Part shown: piece by piece, positions 50,821 through 59,785 of the stretch
How the letters are laid out: each line of letters starts with the position of its first letter
Numbering within the stretch: the stretch's first letter is position 1
Assembly (NCBI RefSeq): GCF_021729015.1
Contig: NZ_JAJQQZ010000001.1
Span: 248,001-312,000, forward strand
DNA: 64,000 nucleotides
DNA from: Halobacterium rubrum
Lineage (GTDB): Archaea; Halobacteriota; Halobacteria; Halobacteriales; Halobacteriaceae
Direction of reading: 5' to 3'
Notes under the pieces: model-generated
Seen by the model: the letters and a program-made list of their open reading frames with translations, nothing else
Told to the model about the DNA's origin: nothing
Databases searched by the model: none
Program-made: the position numbers and the translations under genes

Positions 50821-52230
50821 TCAGTTCTGCCCGCCGCCCTGACCGCCGTCGCCGCCCTGCCCGTCGTCGCCGTCGCCCTCTGCGTCGCCGTCACTGCCCT
50901 GCCCGTCGCCGCCGTCGCCCTCTGCGTCGCCGTCACTGCCCTGTCCTTGGTCGCCTGCACCGTCACCCTGTCCGTCATCGGCGGACTGCTCACTACCGGC
51001 CGCAAAGCCCAGCACGGCCTCGCCGTCGACCGTGTACGGGCCGTCCTCGGCGCCGTCGCTGGCGACGAAGTCGTAGGTCTCGTTGCCGGTGGTCTCCTGG
51101 TGGGGCATCGCGACGAGCGTCTCGCCCGGCTCGACGGACGCGTTCTCGTCGAACTCGGCGCCCGAGACGTTCTCGAAGAGCGGCACGGAGACGTTCTCGT
51201 GGACGCCGGGCTCGAGGTACTCGGAGACCCCGACGACGCTGCCGACGGTGTCACCCTCCAGGAACGTGTTGTCGTGGACGGCGACGTAGCCGCCCTCGGG
51301 CACGAACACGCTGTCGACGGTGACGTTCGTGGCGTCGTTGCCGGCGGGCGTGAACCGCACCTGCGACTCGTTCGTGACTTCGATGGCTGCGAACCCGCTG
51401 GAGTTCTCGGTCGTGACGCCGTGGATGTACTCGCCCTGCCCGACGGCCGAGGCGTTCAGCTCGAACGTCACCGTCTCGTTGCCGGAGGCGTTCACCGTCA
51501 CGTTCTGCCGGACGACGACGTCGGCGCCGCTGCCGGCCAGCCGGAACGCGACGTCACCGCTTGCTGCCTCGTCGAGCGTGTTCGCGACAGTAGCGTTCAC
51601 CGTGATGGTGGCGTTCGGCGCCGCGAACGCCGGTGCCTCGAGCGACTCCACGACGAGCCCGCGGTCGTCGACCTGCGCGCCGTCCATCGCGAACTCGACC
51701 TGCGCGTCGTCGGTCACGGTTTCGTTGTCCACCGCGTAGGGGCCGTCGTCGGCGCTGCCAGTGAACACGAAGTCGTAGGTCTCGTTGCCAGTGGTCTCCT
51801 GGTGGGGCATCGCGACGAGCGTCTCGGTGCCGTTCGGCATCGAGACGTTCTCGGTGTCGGCACCCCGGACGCCCTCGAAGAGCGCCACGGAGACGTTCTC
51901 GTACGTGCCCGGTTCGAGGTACTCGGAGACGCCGACGACGCTCTCGACGGCGTCACCGTCCAGCAGCCGGTCGTCGTGAACGGCGACGTAGCCACCCTCC
52001 GGGAGGGTGACGTTCTGGACGGTGACCGTCCCGTTCTCGACCGTCTGGTTGTCGAACGTCACGGACGCGTTCCCGTCCTCCTGCTGTTGCTGCTGTACCT
52101 GTGCTGCCCTCGTGTCGTCGGCGATGCCGGCGCCACCGAGCGCCGGTCCCGCCGTCGCCGCGGCGGCGCCGCCCCAGAGGACGAGCGTCGCCACGACGAC
52201 CAGTACGCCGATGTGTCTCGTACGTGCCAT
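50821..52230 (-). CDS. Secreted protein with two DUF7282 domains and acidic repeat tail
   Basis: 469 residues. The signal peptide (VLVVVATLVLWGGAAAATAG) is followed by a Gln run (QVQQQQQED). Two DUF7282 domains (~50-175 and ~290-400) share VPEGGYVAVHD, VGVSEYLEPG-(T/V)-ENVSV and ETLVAMPHQETTGNETYDFV almost word for word. Between them is an Ig/CARDB-like part (ITVNATVANTLDEAASGD). The tail repeats GQGSDGDAEGDG and ends in Gly/Asp without an anchor. Likely a glycosylated surface or released protein; DUF7282 is common in haloarchaeal exoproteins of unknown role. Confidence 0.85.
   Translation of the reverse strand: MARTRHIGVLVVVATLVLWGGAAAATAGPALGGAGIADDTRAAQVQQQQQEDGNASVTFDNQTVENGTVTVQNVTLPEGGYVAVHDDRLLDGDAVESVVGVSEYLEPGTYENVSVALFEGVRGADTENVSMPNGTETLVAMPHQETTGNETYDFVFTGSADDGPYAVDNETVTDDAQVEFAMDGAQVDDRGLVVESLEAPAFAAPNATITVNATVANTLDEAASGDVAFRLAGSGADVVVRQNVTVNASGNETVTFELNASAVGQGEYIHGVTTENSSGFAAIEVTNESQVRFTPAGNDATNVTVDSVFVPEGGYVAVHDNTFLEGDTVGSVVGVSEYLEPGVHENVSVPLFENVSGAEFDENASVEPGETLVAMPHQETTGNETYDFVASDGAEDGPYTVDGEAVLGFAAGSEQSADDGQGDGAGDQGQGSDGDAEGDGGDGQGSDGDAEGDGDDGQGGDGGQGGGQN
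50830..50950. repeat. Short tandem repeats coding for the acidic tail
   Basis: On the plus strand, units like CCCTCTGCGTCGCCGTCACTG recur twice amid shorter GCCGTCGCC repeats; they encode the Gln-Gly-Ser-Asp-Gly-Asp-Ala-Glu units at the C-terminus of the DUF7282 protein. Likely to vary in number by slippage. Confidence 0.6.
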
Positions 52231-52556
52231 GCCAGCGCAACGAGGGGCGCAATCCGAATAAACGCGACAGATAGTTAACGCCGATTTCGGAGTATACAGG
52301 ACTGCTACTCCGAGAAAAGCGAGCGTACGCAGTGAAAGCCGACCGTACCCGTCTCGGCGAGCGAACAGGTCCGGGGAGCGAGGTGGACGGCCGACGAAAC
52401 GCGAGCCTACCCGCAGCAGGCGGCTCCTCCGTCGCCGAACGCACGGCGTGCTGGCCGGGAACGCGCGTCGGTGTCGCAGTGGCCGGCGGGTGCTCTGACG
52501 GCCGACCGTGTCGCGCTATCGGTGTCGTTTTGCGCGCGGCTCCCGCAGGGGACGGT
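52231..52556. other. Intergenic region between DUF7282 gene and rnz
   Basis: 326 bases. Near the minus-strand gene start are AT-rich bases (gaataaacgcgac, agatagttaac) suited to a promoter. The frame of rnz stays open upstream of its ATG but has no start with support. Nothing else is seen. Confidence 0.45.
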
Positions 52557-53504
52557 ATGACTCTCACCGTCACCTTCCTCGGGACGAGCGGCGCGGTCCC
52601 GACGACGGAGCGCAACCCCAGTTCGCTGTTCGTCCGCCGGGAGGGCGACGCGTTCCTCTTCGACGCCGGGGAGGCGACCCAGCGCCAGATGATGCGCTAC
52701 AACACGGGCTTCGACGTCTCGGACGTGTTCGTCACGCACGGCCACGGCGACCACGTGTTCGGGCTGCCGGGGCTCGTCCACACGTGGGACTTCAACGACC
52801 GCGAGGACCCGCTGACGATTCACGTCCCGCGGGGTCTGGGCGGCGACATCGAGGACCTCGTGTTCTCCGTCGGCGGCGACGTCGGCTACCCGGTCCGGGT
52901 CAGCGAGGTGAGCGCCGGGGAGATCGTGCTCGCCAGAGACGACTACGAGGTGCGGGCGTTCACGACCGCCCACCGCACGGCGTCGGTCGGGTACGCGCTC
53001 GTCGAGCACGACCGGAAGGGCCGCTTCGACCGGGAGCGCGCCGAGGAGCTCGGCGTGCCCGTCGGCCCGAAGTTCTCGAAGCTCCACGACGGCGAGCCGG
53101 TGGAACTCGATGACGGCACCGTCGTCCACCCGGACCAGGTCGTCGGCGACCCGCGGCCCGGCCGGAAGTTCGTCTACACGGGCGACACCCGGCCCCACGA
53201 CGCCGTCGTGTCCGCCGCCGAGGGCGCCGACCTCCTCGTGCACGACGCGACGTTCGCGAACGACGCTGCCGAGCGCGCCGCCGAGACCGGGCACTCGACG
53301 GCGGGCGAAGCGGCCGAAATCGCGAACCGGGCCGGGGTCCGGGCGCTCGCGCTCACACACGTCTCCTCGCGGTACGCGGGCGACGCCAGGGAACTCAGCG
53401 AGGGCGCGGCGGGGTTCGCGGGCGAGGAGGTGTTCGTCGCACACGACGGTCTGGAGTACGACGTGACCTTCCCGACCGACAGCGACGACAGCGACGAGAA
53501 GTAG
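52557..53504 (+). CDS. rnz: Ribonuclease Z (tRNA 3' endonuclease)
   Basis: 315 residues from the ATG at 52557. MTLTVTFLGTSGAVPTTERN is the RNase Z start, THGHGDHVFGLPG (60-72) the metallo-beta-lactamase metal site (HxHxDH), and YTGDTRPHDAV and LALTHVSSRYAGD supply the remaining ligands. It removes 3' trailers of tRNA precursors as a dimer. The upstream in-frame extension to 52332 is Arg-rich and rejected. Its Asp/Ser-rich end (TDSDDSDEK) is typical for haloarchaea. Confidence 0.95.
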   Translation: MTLTVTFLGTSGAVPTTERNPSSLFVRREGDAFLFDAGEATQRQMMRYNTGFDVSDVFVTHGHGDHVFGLPGLVHTWDFNDREDPLTIHVPRGLGGDIEDLVFSVGGDVGYPVRVSEVSAGEIVLARDDYEVRAFTTAHRTASVGYALVEHDRKGRFDRERAEELGVPVGPKFSKLHDGEPVELDDGTVVHPDQVVGDPRPGRKFVYTGDTRPHDAVVSAAEGADLLVHDATFANDAAERAAETGHSTAGEAAEIANRAGVRALALTHVSSRYAGDARELSEGAAGFAGEEVFVAHDGLEYDVTFPTDSDDSDEK

Positions 53505-53537
53505 GTCGGCTGGTGGCCGGCGCCGCGCTGGCCGCCG

Positions 53538-53732
53538 TCAGTCCCGCACGTTCTCGACCAGTTCTTCGGCTTCGGTACGTTTCTCGCCGAGCGCGGCACC
53601 GGCGAGCGCGCCGAGCCCGCCGCCGGTGCTGGCGGCGTTCCGGCTGAACAGGCCGCCGACGGCCGCGCCGACGGCCGCACCGATTGCCGCGTACTTCGCC
53701 CGAGTGAACACTGTGGATAGTCGCTTTCCCAT
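53538..53732 (-). CDS. Small glycine-zipper protein
   Basis: 64 residues from the ATG at 53732. After a basic start (MGKRLSTVFTRAKYAAI) comes a Gly/Ala zipper (GAAVGAAVGGLFSRNAASTGGG) and a charged end. It could be an inner-membrane or envelope-associated glycine-zipper protein; no closer family known. 33 bases from the rnz stop on the opposite strand. Confidence 0.65.
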   Translation of the reverse strand: MGKRLSTVFTRAKYAAIGAAVGAAVGGLFSRNAASTGGGLGALAGAALGEKRTEAEELVENVRD

Positions 53733-53782
53733 ATCTGTTGGTTCGCAAGCGACACGTAAAAGCTGTTCGGCGGTCCGACACG

Positions 53783-54574
53783 TCACCCGGTCGCCCAGTC
53801 GGCCAGGTCCTCCACGACGCCCGCGACGAGGTCGGGGTCGTACGTCCACGCGCCGACGTAGTCGTCGTCGTTGCCGTCGCGCTGTTCAGCGACGAGCGCG
53901 CACTGGCTGTCGCCGGGGCCGTCGAAAGCGACGAACCAGTACCGGTCGGCGTACTCGCCGCCCGCGTGGACGGCCACCTCCTCGGCGTCCACGCGCTCGT
54001 CGGCGAGGTGCACGTGTACGTCGAGACTCGTGTCGGCAGCGAGCCGGTGGTACAGCGACTGCTGGTCGGCGAACGCGTCCGCGGTCTGGAACCCCACGTG
54101 GAGCAATCCGTCGCCCGCCCGCCACGCCCGGTCCTCGAACTCCCGCGTGGTCGCCAGCAGCTGCCGGCGGGACAGCGACGCGAACACCGTGTCGTCGAGC
54201 AGGTCGAGGACGGCGCCGTACGCCGGCGAAACCGCTTCCCTCGCGCGTTCGTCAGTCGCCCGGGGTGGCGCGAGCAAGCGCTCGAGGGTGGCCACGGTGA
54301 CCGCGCCACGGAAGCGCTCGCTCCCAGGGCGCTCGCCCGTATTTTCCGAGTCAGCACCGCCTGCACCACTTTCGTCGTCGCCGCTGCCGCTGTGGCTGCC
54401 ACCGGCGTCCCGAACCACGACGAACGGGTCGGGGCCGCCCGGCGGGAGCCGCCGGAACGACACGTCGACGTTCCGTGCGGCGAACCGGTCGGCGAACTCG
54501 CCCCGCTCGGGCGCGTAGTGGGTGAGGCGCTTCCGGCGATCGGCGGCCGCCTCGAGGACGTTCCCCGGGCTCAT
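53783..54574 (-). CDS. DICT sensory-domain protein
   Basis: 263 residues. TLTHYAPERGEF-like N-terminus, a Ser/Gly/Asp linker (GGSHSGSGDDESGAGG), FRGAVTVATLERLLAPP, and VDVHVHLADER-like and YWFVAFDGPGDSQCALVAEQ strands match the DICT domain, named for its occurrence with diguanylate cyclases and two-component systems. Haloarchaea lack diguanylate cyclases and use DICT in one-component sensors. The start overlaps the upstream wHTH gene by four bases (ATGA), so the pair DUF7344 + DICT probably acts together, sensor plus DNA binder. Confidence 0.8.
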   Translation of the reverse strand: MSPGNVLEAAADRRKRLTHYAPERGEFADRFAARNVDVSFRRLPPGGPDPFVVVRDAGGSHSGSGDDESGAGGADSENTGERPGSERFRGAVTVATLERLLAPPRATDERAREAVSPAYGAVLDLLDDTVFASLSRRQLLATTREFEDRAWRAGDGLLHVGFQTADAFADQQSLYHRLAADTSLDVHVHLADERVDAEEVAVHAGGEYADRYWFVAFDGPGDSQCALVAEQRDGNDDDYVGAWTYDPDLVAGVVEDLADWATG

Positions 54575-54975
54575 CGCTCCGGCAGCGCGACGTCGTACTG
54601 GTGCGCGAACTGGACTACGCCCTCGACGGCCGGCGCCAGCGACGACGCCGTCACGGTCCCGGCCTCGCGGTCGTACTCCGCGAGCCCGGCGTCGTCCAGC
54701 AGCGGGAGGTGGCTGTGGTGGAGCGTCGCGAGGATGCGGTCGTACTCCTCGCTCCCGACGTCGGTGGTGTCCGCCAGCTGCCAACCGGCGAGGACGTCGG
54801 CCAGCTCTGCGACGGACGCCGGCGACTCCTCGAGGAGGTACCACAGCAGGTGGCGGCGCTGGCCGTCCGCGAGCGCGGCGAACAGCCGGTCCGGAGGCGG
54901 GGCCGTACCGCCGGCGGTGGGGTCCCAGTCGCCGGCGCTGGACTGCGAGTGGATAGGGCTCTCGTCGCCCGACAT
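54571..54975 (-). CDS. DUF7344-type winged-helix protein
   Basis: 134 residues from the ATG at 54975. PPDRLFAALADGQRRHLLWY, SVAELADVLAGWQ, LATLHHSHLPLLDDAGLAEYD and a wing follow the haloarchaeal wHTH pattern, and the C-terminal helix VEGVVQFAHQYDVAL extends it. Third DUF7344 gene of the window. First gene of a tight operon with the DICT gene; it may be the DNA-binding partner of that sensor. Confidence 0.82.
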   Translation of the reverse strand: MSGDESPIHSQSSAGDWDPTAGGTAPPPDRLFAALADGQRRHLLWYLLEESPASVAELADVLAGWQLADTTDVGSEEYDRILATLHHSHLPLLDDAGLAEYDREAGTVTASSLAPAVEGVVQFAHQYDVALPER

Positions 54976-55116
54976 ACGTATACACACGGTAACATACTAC
55001 ATAGAAATACGGGCTGTCCCACTGCCCAGTGCTACGAGGGGGCCCCGTCGGCGGCTGTCCCACCTGCACCCCCGGGCCGCCGTGCACTTATGTGGGCTCG
55101 CTCCGTATTCCTGAGC

Positions 55117-57081
55117 GTGAGTACCCGCACGAGCGCCCTCGACGCTCTCGTGTTCGGCGTCGACGTGCAGAGCGGTGACGTGCGCGGCGACGCCCCGTCC
55201 TACGCGCTGGTCGTCTTCGACGGCGAGTCCGTCGAGCGCGACGTGGTCACCCGCCGGAAGCTCCTGCGGCTGGTGGCGGACCGCGAGCCCGCCATCGTGG
55301 CGACCGACAACATGTACGAGCTCGCCGCGGACAAAGACCAGCTGATCCACCTGCTGCGGCGGCTGCCCGAGGCGACGAAGCTCGTGCAGGTGACCGGCGA
55401 CGAGCGCCCCGAACCCCTCTCCCGGGTGGCGAAACGCCACGGCGTCCCGTACGGGAAGCCAGCGATGGAGGAGGCCGAGGCCGCCGCCCGGCTGGCCGCC
55501 CGGAACGTCGGCTACGAGGTGTCGGCGTTCACCGACGAGACCGAGATCAAGGTCGCCCGCGGCCGGTCGACGGGCGGCGGTGGCGGCTGGAGCGAGGACC
55601 GCTACACGCGGCGCATCCACGGCGCGGTCAAGCGCGAGTCCCGGAACGTCGAGTCGAAGCTCGACGACGCCGGCCTCGACTACGAGCGCGAGGTCACGGA
55701 GAAGTACGGCGGGTACGCCAACGCCGTCTTCACCGTGCAGGCGCGCCCCGAGAACATCCCCATCGGCGAGCACCGGTCCGGCGACACCCGGGTGGAGATC
55801 GAGCCGGTGCGCCGGGACGGCATCGAGTTCCGGCCGCTCGCCCGCAGGCGGGACCGCGTGCTCGTCGGCGTCGACCCCGGCACGACGACGGCCGTCGCGC
55901 TCGTCGGACTGGACGGCCACGTCCTCGACGTCACGAGCACCCGGACCGCCGACACCGCCGAGGTCATCGAGTGGATCATCGAGCGCGGCCGGCCGGCGCT
56001 GGTCGCCGCCGACGTCACGCCGATGCCCGACACCGTCGAGAAGATCGCGGCGAGCTTCGACGCCCCGACGTGGGCGCCCGACGCCGACCTCCCGGTCGAC
56101 GAGAAACAGCACCGCACGCGCGAGGAAGGCTACGACGACGACCACCAGCGGGACGCGATGGCGGCCGCGCTGTACGCTTACGACCACTACCGGGAGACCA
56201 TCGACCGCGCGACCGGCGAGGCGCCGCCGGACGTCGACGAGGGCGAGGTCGCCGCGCGAGTGCTCGCCGGCGAAACCCTCCAGGGCGTCCTCTCGGACCT
56301 CGAGGAGGTCGAGGAGCCCGAGCCCGAGGAGTCCACCCACGAACCCCGCGAGCTCACCGACGAGGAGCGCCGCATCAGGGACCTCGAAGCGCAGGTCGAA
56401 CGCCTGCAGGCGCACGTCTCGGACCTCGAAACCGAACTCGACGAGAAGGACGCGAAACTCGAGGAGTACGAGGAAGAGCTCTCGGAGGCCCGCCGCGAGG
56501 AGCGCCAGGAAGCCCGCGAGCGCCGCGAGGTGACCCAGCTGGAGTGGGAGAACGACCGCCTCGAGACCGAACTCGAGGAGCAACGCGAGCGCGCCGACAG
56601 CCTCGAGGAGAAACTCGAGCGCCTCAAAGACCTCTGGAAGCTCGACCACTCGAACTTCGCGGACGTCAGCCGCGGCCGCGACCTCGTCGCCGTCAAGCCC
56701 GTCGACCAGTTCACCGTCGACGCCATCGAGACTGCCCACGACGAGTACGGCATCGCCGCCGGCGACGTCGTCTACCTCCGGGACGCCTCCGGTGCCGGTC
56801 GCTCCACCGCCGAACTCCTCGCCGAGTTCGACCCCCGGGTCGTCCTCCGGTCCGGCGGGCTCTCCGACGCGGCCGACGAGGTCCTCTTTGACCGGGAGAT
56901 TCCGGTCGGTCCCGCCGACGACGTCACGATCCGCGAAGTCGACGAACTCGCCGTCGCCAGCGAGTCCGACGTCGAAGCCGTCGTCGAGGACTGGCGCGAC
57001 CGCAAGGCCCAGCGCGAGCGCGAGCAGAAGGAGACGATGGTCGACTCCATCATCAGCGAGCACCGCGCCGACCGGGATTGA
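55117..57081 (+). CDS. DUF460 domain protein (RNase H-like plus coiled coil)
   Basis: 654 residues from the GTG at 55117 (MSTRTSALDALVFGVDVQ); an ATG 27 bases upstream is an alternative. The N-terminal part (~1-250) includes VFGVDVQSGD and IVATDNMYELAADKDQLIH. An RNase H-like segment starts at VLVGVDPGTTTAVALVGLDG (~residues 247-266), and YDDDHQRDAMAAALYAYDHY (~345-364) carries its last Asp, as in RuvC-like nucleases. A long coiled coil (~410-515; ELTDEERRIRDLEAQVERL onward) and a C-terminal DUF460 region complete it. Archaea-specific family of unknown role, likely acting on nucleic acid. Confidence 0.85.
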   Translation: MSTRTSALDALVFGVDVQSGDVRGDAPSYALVVFDGESVERDVVTRRKLLRLVADREPAIVATDNMYELAADKDQLIHLLRRLPEATKLVQVTGDERPEPLSRVAKRHGVPYGKPAMEEAEAAARLAARNVGYEVSAFTDETEIKVARGRSTGGGGGWSEDRYTRRIHGAVKRESRNVESKLDDAGLDYEREVTEKYGGYANAVFTVQARPENIPIGEHRSGDTRVEIEPVRRDGIEFRPLARRRDRVLVGVDPGTTTAVALVGLDGHVLDVTSTRTADTAEVIEWIIERGRPALVAADVTPMPDTVEKIAASFDAPTWAPDADLPVDEKQHRTREEGYDDDHQRDAMAAALYAYDHYRETIDRATGEAPPDVDEGEVAARVLAGETLQGVLSDLEEVEEPEPEESTHEPRELTDEERRIRDLEAQVERLQAHVSDLETELDEKDAKLEEYEEELSEARREERQEARERREVTQLEWENDRLETELEEQRERADSLEEKLERLKDLWKLDHSNFADVSRGRDLVAVKPVDQFTVDAIETAHDEYGIAAGDVVYLRDASGAGRSTAELLAEFDPRVVLRSGGLSDAADEVLFDREIPVGPADDVTIREVDELAVASESDVEAVVEDWRDRKAQREREQKETMVDSIISEHRADRD

Positions 57082-57128
57082 CGCTGTAGTTTCTCGCTAG
57101 CTCGATCGCGCTGGTGGCTCTGATGCTC

Positions 57129-57235
57129 CGAAAGCCCCGGGCGGCTACGGTCGCGCGGCTCGCTGTGCTCCTCGGTCACTGCGTTCCCTGCGGTGCTTGC
57201 TTCGCCGGGCTTCCCGTAGCCGCCCGCCACTTTCG
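57129..57235. repeat. Long inverted repeat
   Basis: CGGGCGGCTACGG (57138-57150) pairs perfectly with CCGTAGCCGCCCG (57214-57226). An outer CGAAAG/CTTTCG pair (57129-57134 and 57230-57235) extends the stem across a small bulge. Confidence 0.75.
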
Positions 57236-57308
57236 ATGTCCCGCCTTGGCGGCTGGGCAGCCGGCAGTAACTCTGTCGACTGACCGTCCGGTAGCGGGGT
57301 GGGACTGA

Positions 57309-57327
57309 GCGAACGCTTCGCGTTCGC
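57309..57327. repeat. Hairpin GCGAACG-CTTCG-CGTTCGC
   Basis: 7-bp perfect stem with a 5-base loop. Confidence 0.75.
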
Positions 57328-57333
57328 GAAGGT

Positions 57334-57360
57334 CGGAAGACGAGCGGAGCGAGTCTTCCG
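57334..57360. repeat. Hairpin CGGAAGAC-11-GTCTTCCG
   Basis: 8-bp perfect stem with an 11-base loop, six bases after the previous hairpin. It looks like the same class of miniature palindromes as the insertion in trmG10. Confidence 0.75.
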
Positions 57361-57589
57361 GGAATCCAGAAGGGGCCGTCGGGTCGGCGAACCCGGGCGA
57401 CGCAGGCACCGGACCGAACGACTGGAGGGAGTGAGGGAGGAGCGCAGCGAGCCCCGGGAGTCGAGCCGTTGGGGGCTTTCGAGGAAGTGTTCCGAGTACT
57501 CGTGACGTAACCGCCGACCAGAAATCCACCTGCAGAACCAGTCACAGACTTCCGCACCGCTTAACCCGGCGGCCCGAATCTCTCGGGGT

Positions 57590-58573
57590 ATGGACGCGTA
57601 CGAGCGCATCACTCGGAACACGGCGGAAGTCGTGACCGAGGACGAGGTTCGGGAACTGGCCGAGGACCCCGAGGGCAAGCGGGTGTACGTCGGCTACGAG
57701 CCCTCCGGCGTGTTGCACCTGGGGCACCTGTTGACGGCGAACAAGCTGATGGACCTCCAGGCGGCGGGGATGGAGGTCGTGGTGCTGCTGGCGGACGTGC
57801 ACGCGTACCTCAACGACAAGGGGACGTTCGAGGAGATTCGGGACACGGCCGACCAGATGAAAGAGCAGTTCCTCGCGTACGGGCTCGACGAGGACCAGAC
57901 GGAGTTCGTCCTGGGGTCGTCGTTCCAGCTCGACGAGGAGTACGAGCTGGACCTCCACGCGATGCAGGTCGAGACGTCGCTCAAGCGAGCGCAGCGCGCG
58001 ATGGCCGAGATCCAGAGCGGGGAGACGGCGAAGGTCAGCCACGTCGTCTACCCGCTGATGCAGGCGCTGGACATCGAGTACCTCGACCTGGACCTCGCCA
58101 TCGGCGGGATGGACCAGCGGAAGGTCCACATGCTCGCCCGCGAGGAGCTGCCGAGCGTCGGCTACGAGAAGCGCCCGGCGCTGCACACGCCCATCATCGG
58201 CGACCTCGGGTCCGGCGACGGGAAGATGTCCGCCAGCGAGGGCGTCACCATCTCGATGGAGGATTCCACCGAGGACCTCGAGGAGAAGGTCAACGCGGCG
58301 TTCTGCCCGCGGACCCGCGACCCGGAGGGCGAGAAAGTCAACCCCGTGCTGGAGCTGTTCCAGTACCACGTCTTCCCGCGGTTCGAGGAAGTCGTCGTGC
58401 AGCGACCCGACGAGTACGGCGGCGACCTCGTCTACGAGGAGTACGAGACCCTCGCGACCGACCTCGAGTCGGGCGACCTCCACCCGGCGGACGCGAAGAG
58501 CGCGCTGGCGTCGGCGCTCGACGACCTCATCGAGCCGGGCCGTGAGCGGCTGCGGGAGCTCCGCGACGAGTAG
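57590..58573 (+). CDS. tyrS: Tyrosyl-tRNA synthetase, archaeal type
   Basis: 327 residues. Class I signatures HLGH (43-46) and KMSAS (212-216). VGYEPSGVLHLGHLL, the specificity helix YPLMQALDIEYLDLDLAIGG, and GMDQRKVHMLARE mark TyrRS rather than TrpRS. The short archaeal/eukaryotic form lacks the bacterial S4 domain. It charges tRNA-Tyr. The upstream element is unusually structured. Confidence 0.96.
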   Translation: MDAYERITRNTAEVVTEDEVRELAEDPEGKRVYVGYEPSGVLHLGHLLTANKLMDLQAAGMEVVVLLADVHAYLNDKGTFEEIRDTADQMKEQFLAYGLDEDQTEFVLGSSFQLDEEYELDLHAMQVETSLKRAQRAMAEIQSGETAKVSHVVYPLMQALDIEYLDLDLAIGGMDQRKVHMLAREELPSVGYEKRPALHTPIIGDLGSGDGKMSASEGVTISMEDSTEDLEEKVNAAFCPRTRDPEGEKVNPVLELFQYHVFPRFEEVVVQRPDEYGGDLVYEEYETLATDLESGDLHPADAKSALASALDDLIEPGRERLRELRDE

Positions 58574-58663
58574 CGGACGCGGTCTGTTCTACTGCACGCG
58601 AGTCCTCAGTCGGTCGCGTCGGCCGTCCGGCTTTTCCGTCTCGCGCCGCTACATGTCGCCCCC

Positions 58664-58843
58664 ATGGTCGAACACTGCGACAAGTGTGGGACGGCGCTCG
58701 ACCCCGACCAGCCGCGACACCAGCGTTTCGTCTTCGAGGCCGCCGAGGACGACACCGAGACCCTGGTCGGTGCACTGTGCTCGGACTGCTTTTTCGCGTT
58801 CGAGGAGTGGCTGGCGACCCGGGACGCTCCGGACTCGTCGTAA
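58664..58843 (+). CDS. Small zinc-finger protein
   Basis: 59 residues, too short for most gene calls. MVEHCDKCGTALD begins a CxxC knuckle and ALCSDCFFAFEEWL supplies the second CxxC. A haloarchaeal small zinc-binding protein of unknown role, related in pattern to DUF7569-like proteins. It lies between tyrS and the wHTH gene in the same direction. Confidence 0.75.
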   Translation: MVEHCDKCGTALDPDQPRHQRFVFEAAEDDTETLVGALCSDCFFAFEEWLATRDAPDSS

Positions 58844-58900
58844 GGTTCTCGCTCTCGGACCGTCGCAGGGTTCTAACCCCCGGTTGGCGTACCGGTTCTC

Positions 58901-59785
58901 ATGACTGTTCCGGACGTGGAGGCGACGGCGGACGCCTTCGGGGCGCTCGCCGACCCGGTGCGCGTGGAGATTCTGGCGGCGCTCTGGGAGGCCGAGGGGT
59001 CGGCCGTCCAGTACTCGTCGCTGTTGGAAGCCGTCGGCGTGCAGGACTCGGGCCGGTTCAACTACCACCTGTCGAAGCTCACAGACCACCACTTCGTCGC
59101 GAAGACCGACGACGGCTACCGGCTGCGGCCGGCGGGGTTGCTCGTCGTGAACGCCGTCTACTCGGGGTCGTACGTCGAAGCGCCGGTCCGCGAGGGCCTC
59201 GACGTCGGCGGGGCGTGTCCGTCCTGTGACGGGCCGCTGGTCGGCGAGTACGACGAGGGAATGTTCCGCGTGCTCTGTGGCGACTGCGGGGACCAGGTGT
59301 TCATGCTGTCGTTCCCGCCGCGGGGCGTGGAGACCCGGGTGGACGACGACGACGCCCTCCTGCAGGCGGTGTCGGTGCACGCGCGAGCCCACACGAGGCG
59401 AGCGAACCGGGGGCTGTGTCCGTTCTGTGGCGGTGCGATGACGGGCTCGCTCGACCTCGACGCCGACACGGCACTGCCGGTGTCGATGCTGGTGCGACGC
59501 GACTGCGACAACTGCGGGGTGGCGAACCGGTCCAGCATCGGGTACGCGGTGCTCGAACACCCCGCAGTCGCGGGGTTCCTCGCGGAGCAGGGGCTGCCGG
59601 TGGACGCGCCGCCGTGGCGGTTCGACTGGTGTCTGAGCAACGACACGGTGACTGTGGCGTCCCGCGACTCGCCCCGTGTGACCGTGGATGCGACGGTCGA
59701 GGGGGCCGAGACGGCGCTCCGTGTGACAGTAGACGAGCGTGGCAGGGTGGCCGGGACCGAGCGACTGCCCGCCGAAGACCTGTAA
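58901..59785 (+). CDS. ArsR-like wHTH regulator with zinc-ribbon C-terminal domain (DUF7351-like)
   Basis: 294 residues. N-terminal wHTH: FGALADPVRVEILAALWEAE, YSSLLEAVGVQDSGRFNYHL, then the wing. It continues with two CxxC pairs (CPSCDGP, CGDCGDQ) and two more (CPFCGGAM, CDNCGVAN), giving two zinc ribbons. A paralog begins at 63530 with the same DSGRFNYHL turn. Likely a transcription regulator. The start has no clear TATA box close by. Confidence 0.85.
   Translation: MTVPDVEATADAFGALADPVRVEILAALWEAEGSAVQYSSLLEAVGVQDSGRFNYHLSKLTDHHFVAKTDDGYRLRPAGLLVVNAVYSGSYVEAPVREGLDVGGACPSCDGPLVGEYDEGMFRVLCGDCGDQVFMLSFPPRGVETRVDDDDALLQAVSVHARAHTRRANRGLCPFCGGAMTGSLDLDADTALPVSMLVRRDCDNCGVANRSSIGYAVLEHPAVAGFLAEQGLPVDAPPWRFDWCLSNDTVTVASRDSPRVTVDATVEGAETALRVTVDERGRVAGTERLPAEDL

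Larger units (their letters stand above)
57082..57589. other. Hairpin-rich intergenic element before tyrS
   Basis: 508 bases without a gene, dense in inverted repeats (57129-57235, 57309-57327, 57334-57360) and ending in a stretch with GTGGGACTG, GGGGGCTTTCGAGG and CAGAAATCCACC. From memory such blocks recur between genes of many haloarchaea, but I cannot search for them here. CTTAACCC at ~57559 is ~28 bases before tyrS and is the likely TATA box. Confidence 0.6.

Noticed and set aside
50830-50950. CRISPR-like short repeats.
   Set aside because: No constant spacer length; the repeats are in frame and code for the acidic tail of the DUF7282 protein.
52332-52556. A longer form of RNase Z starting at 52332.
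   Set aside because: RNase Z proteins start at the FLGTSGAVP strand; the upstream residues have no similarity to the family.
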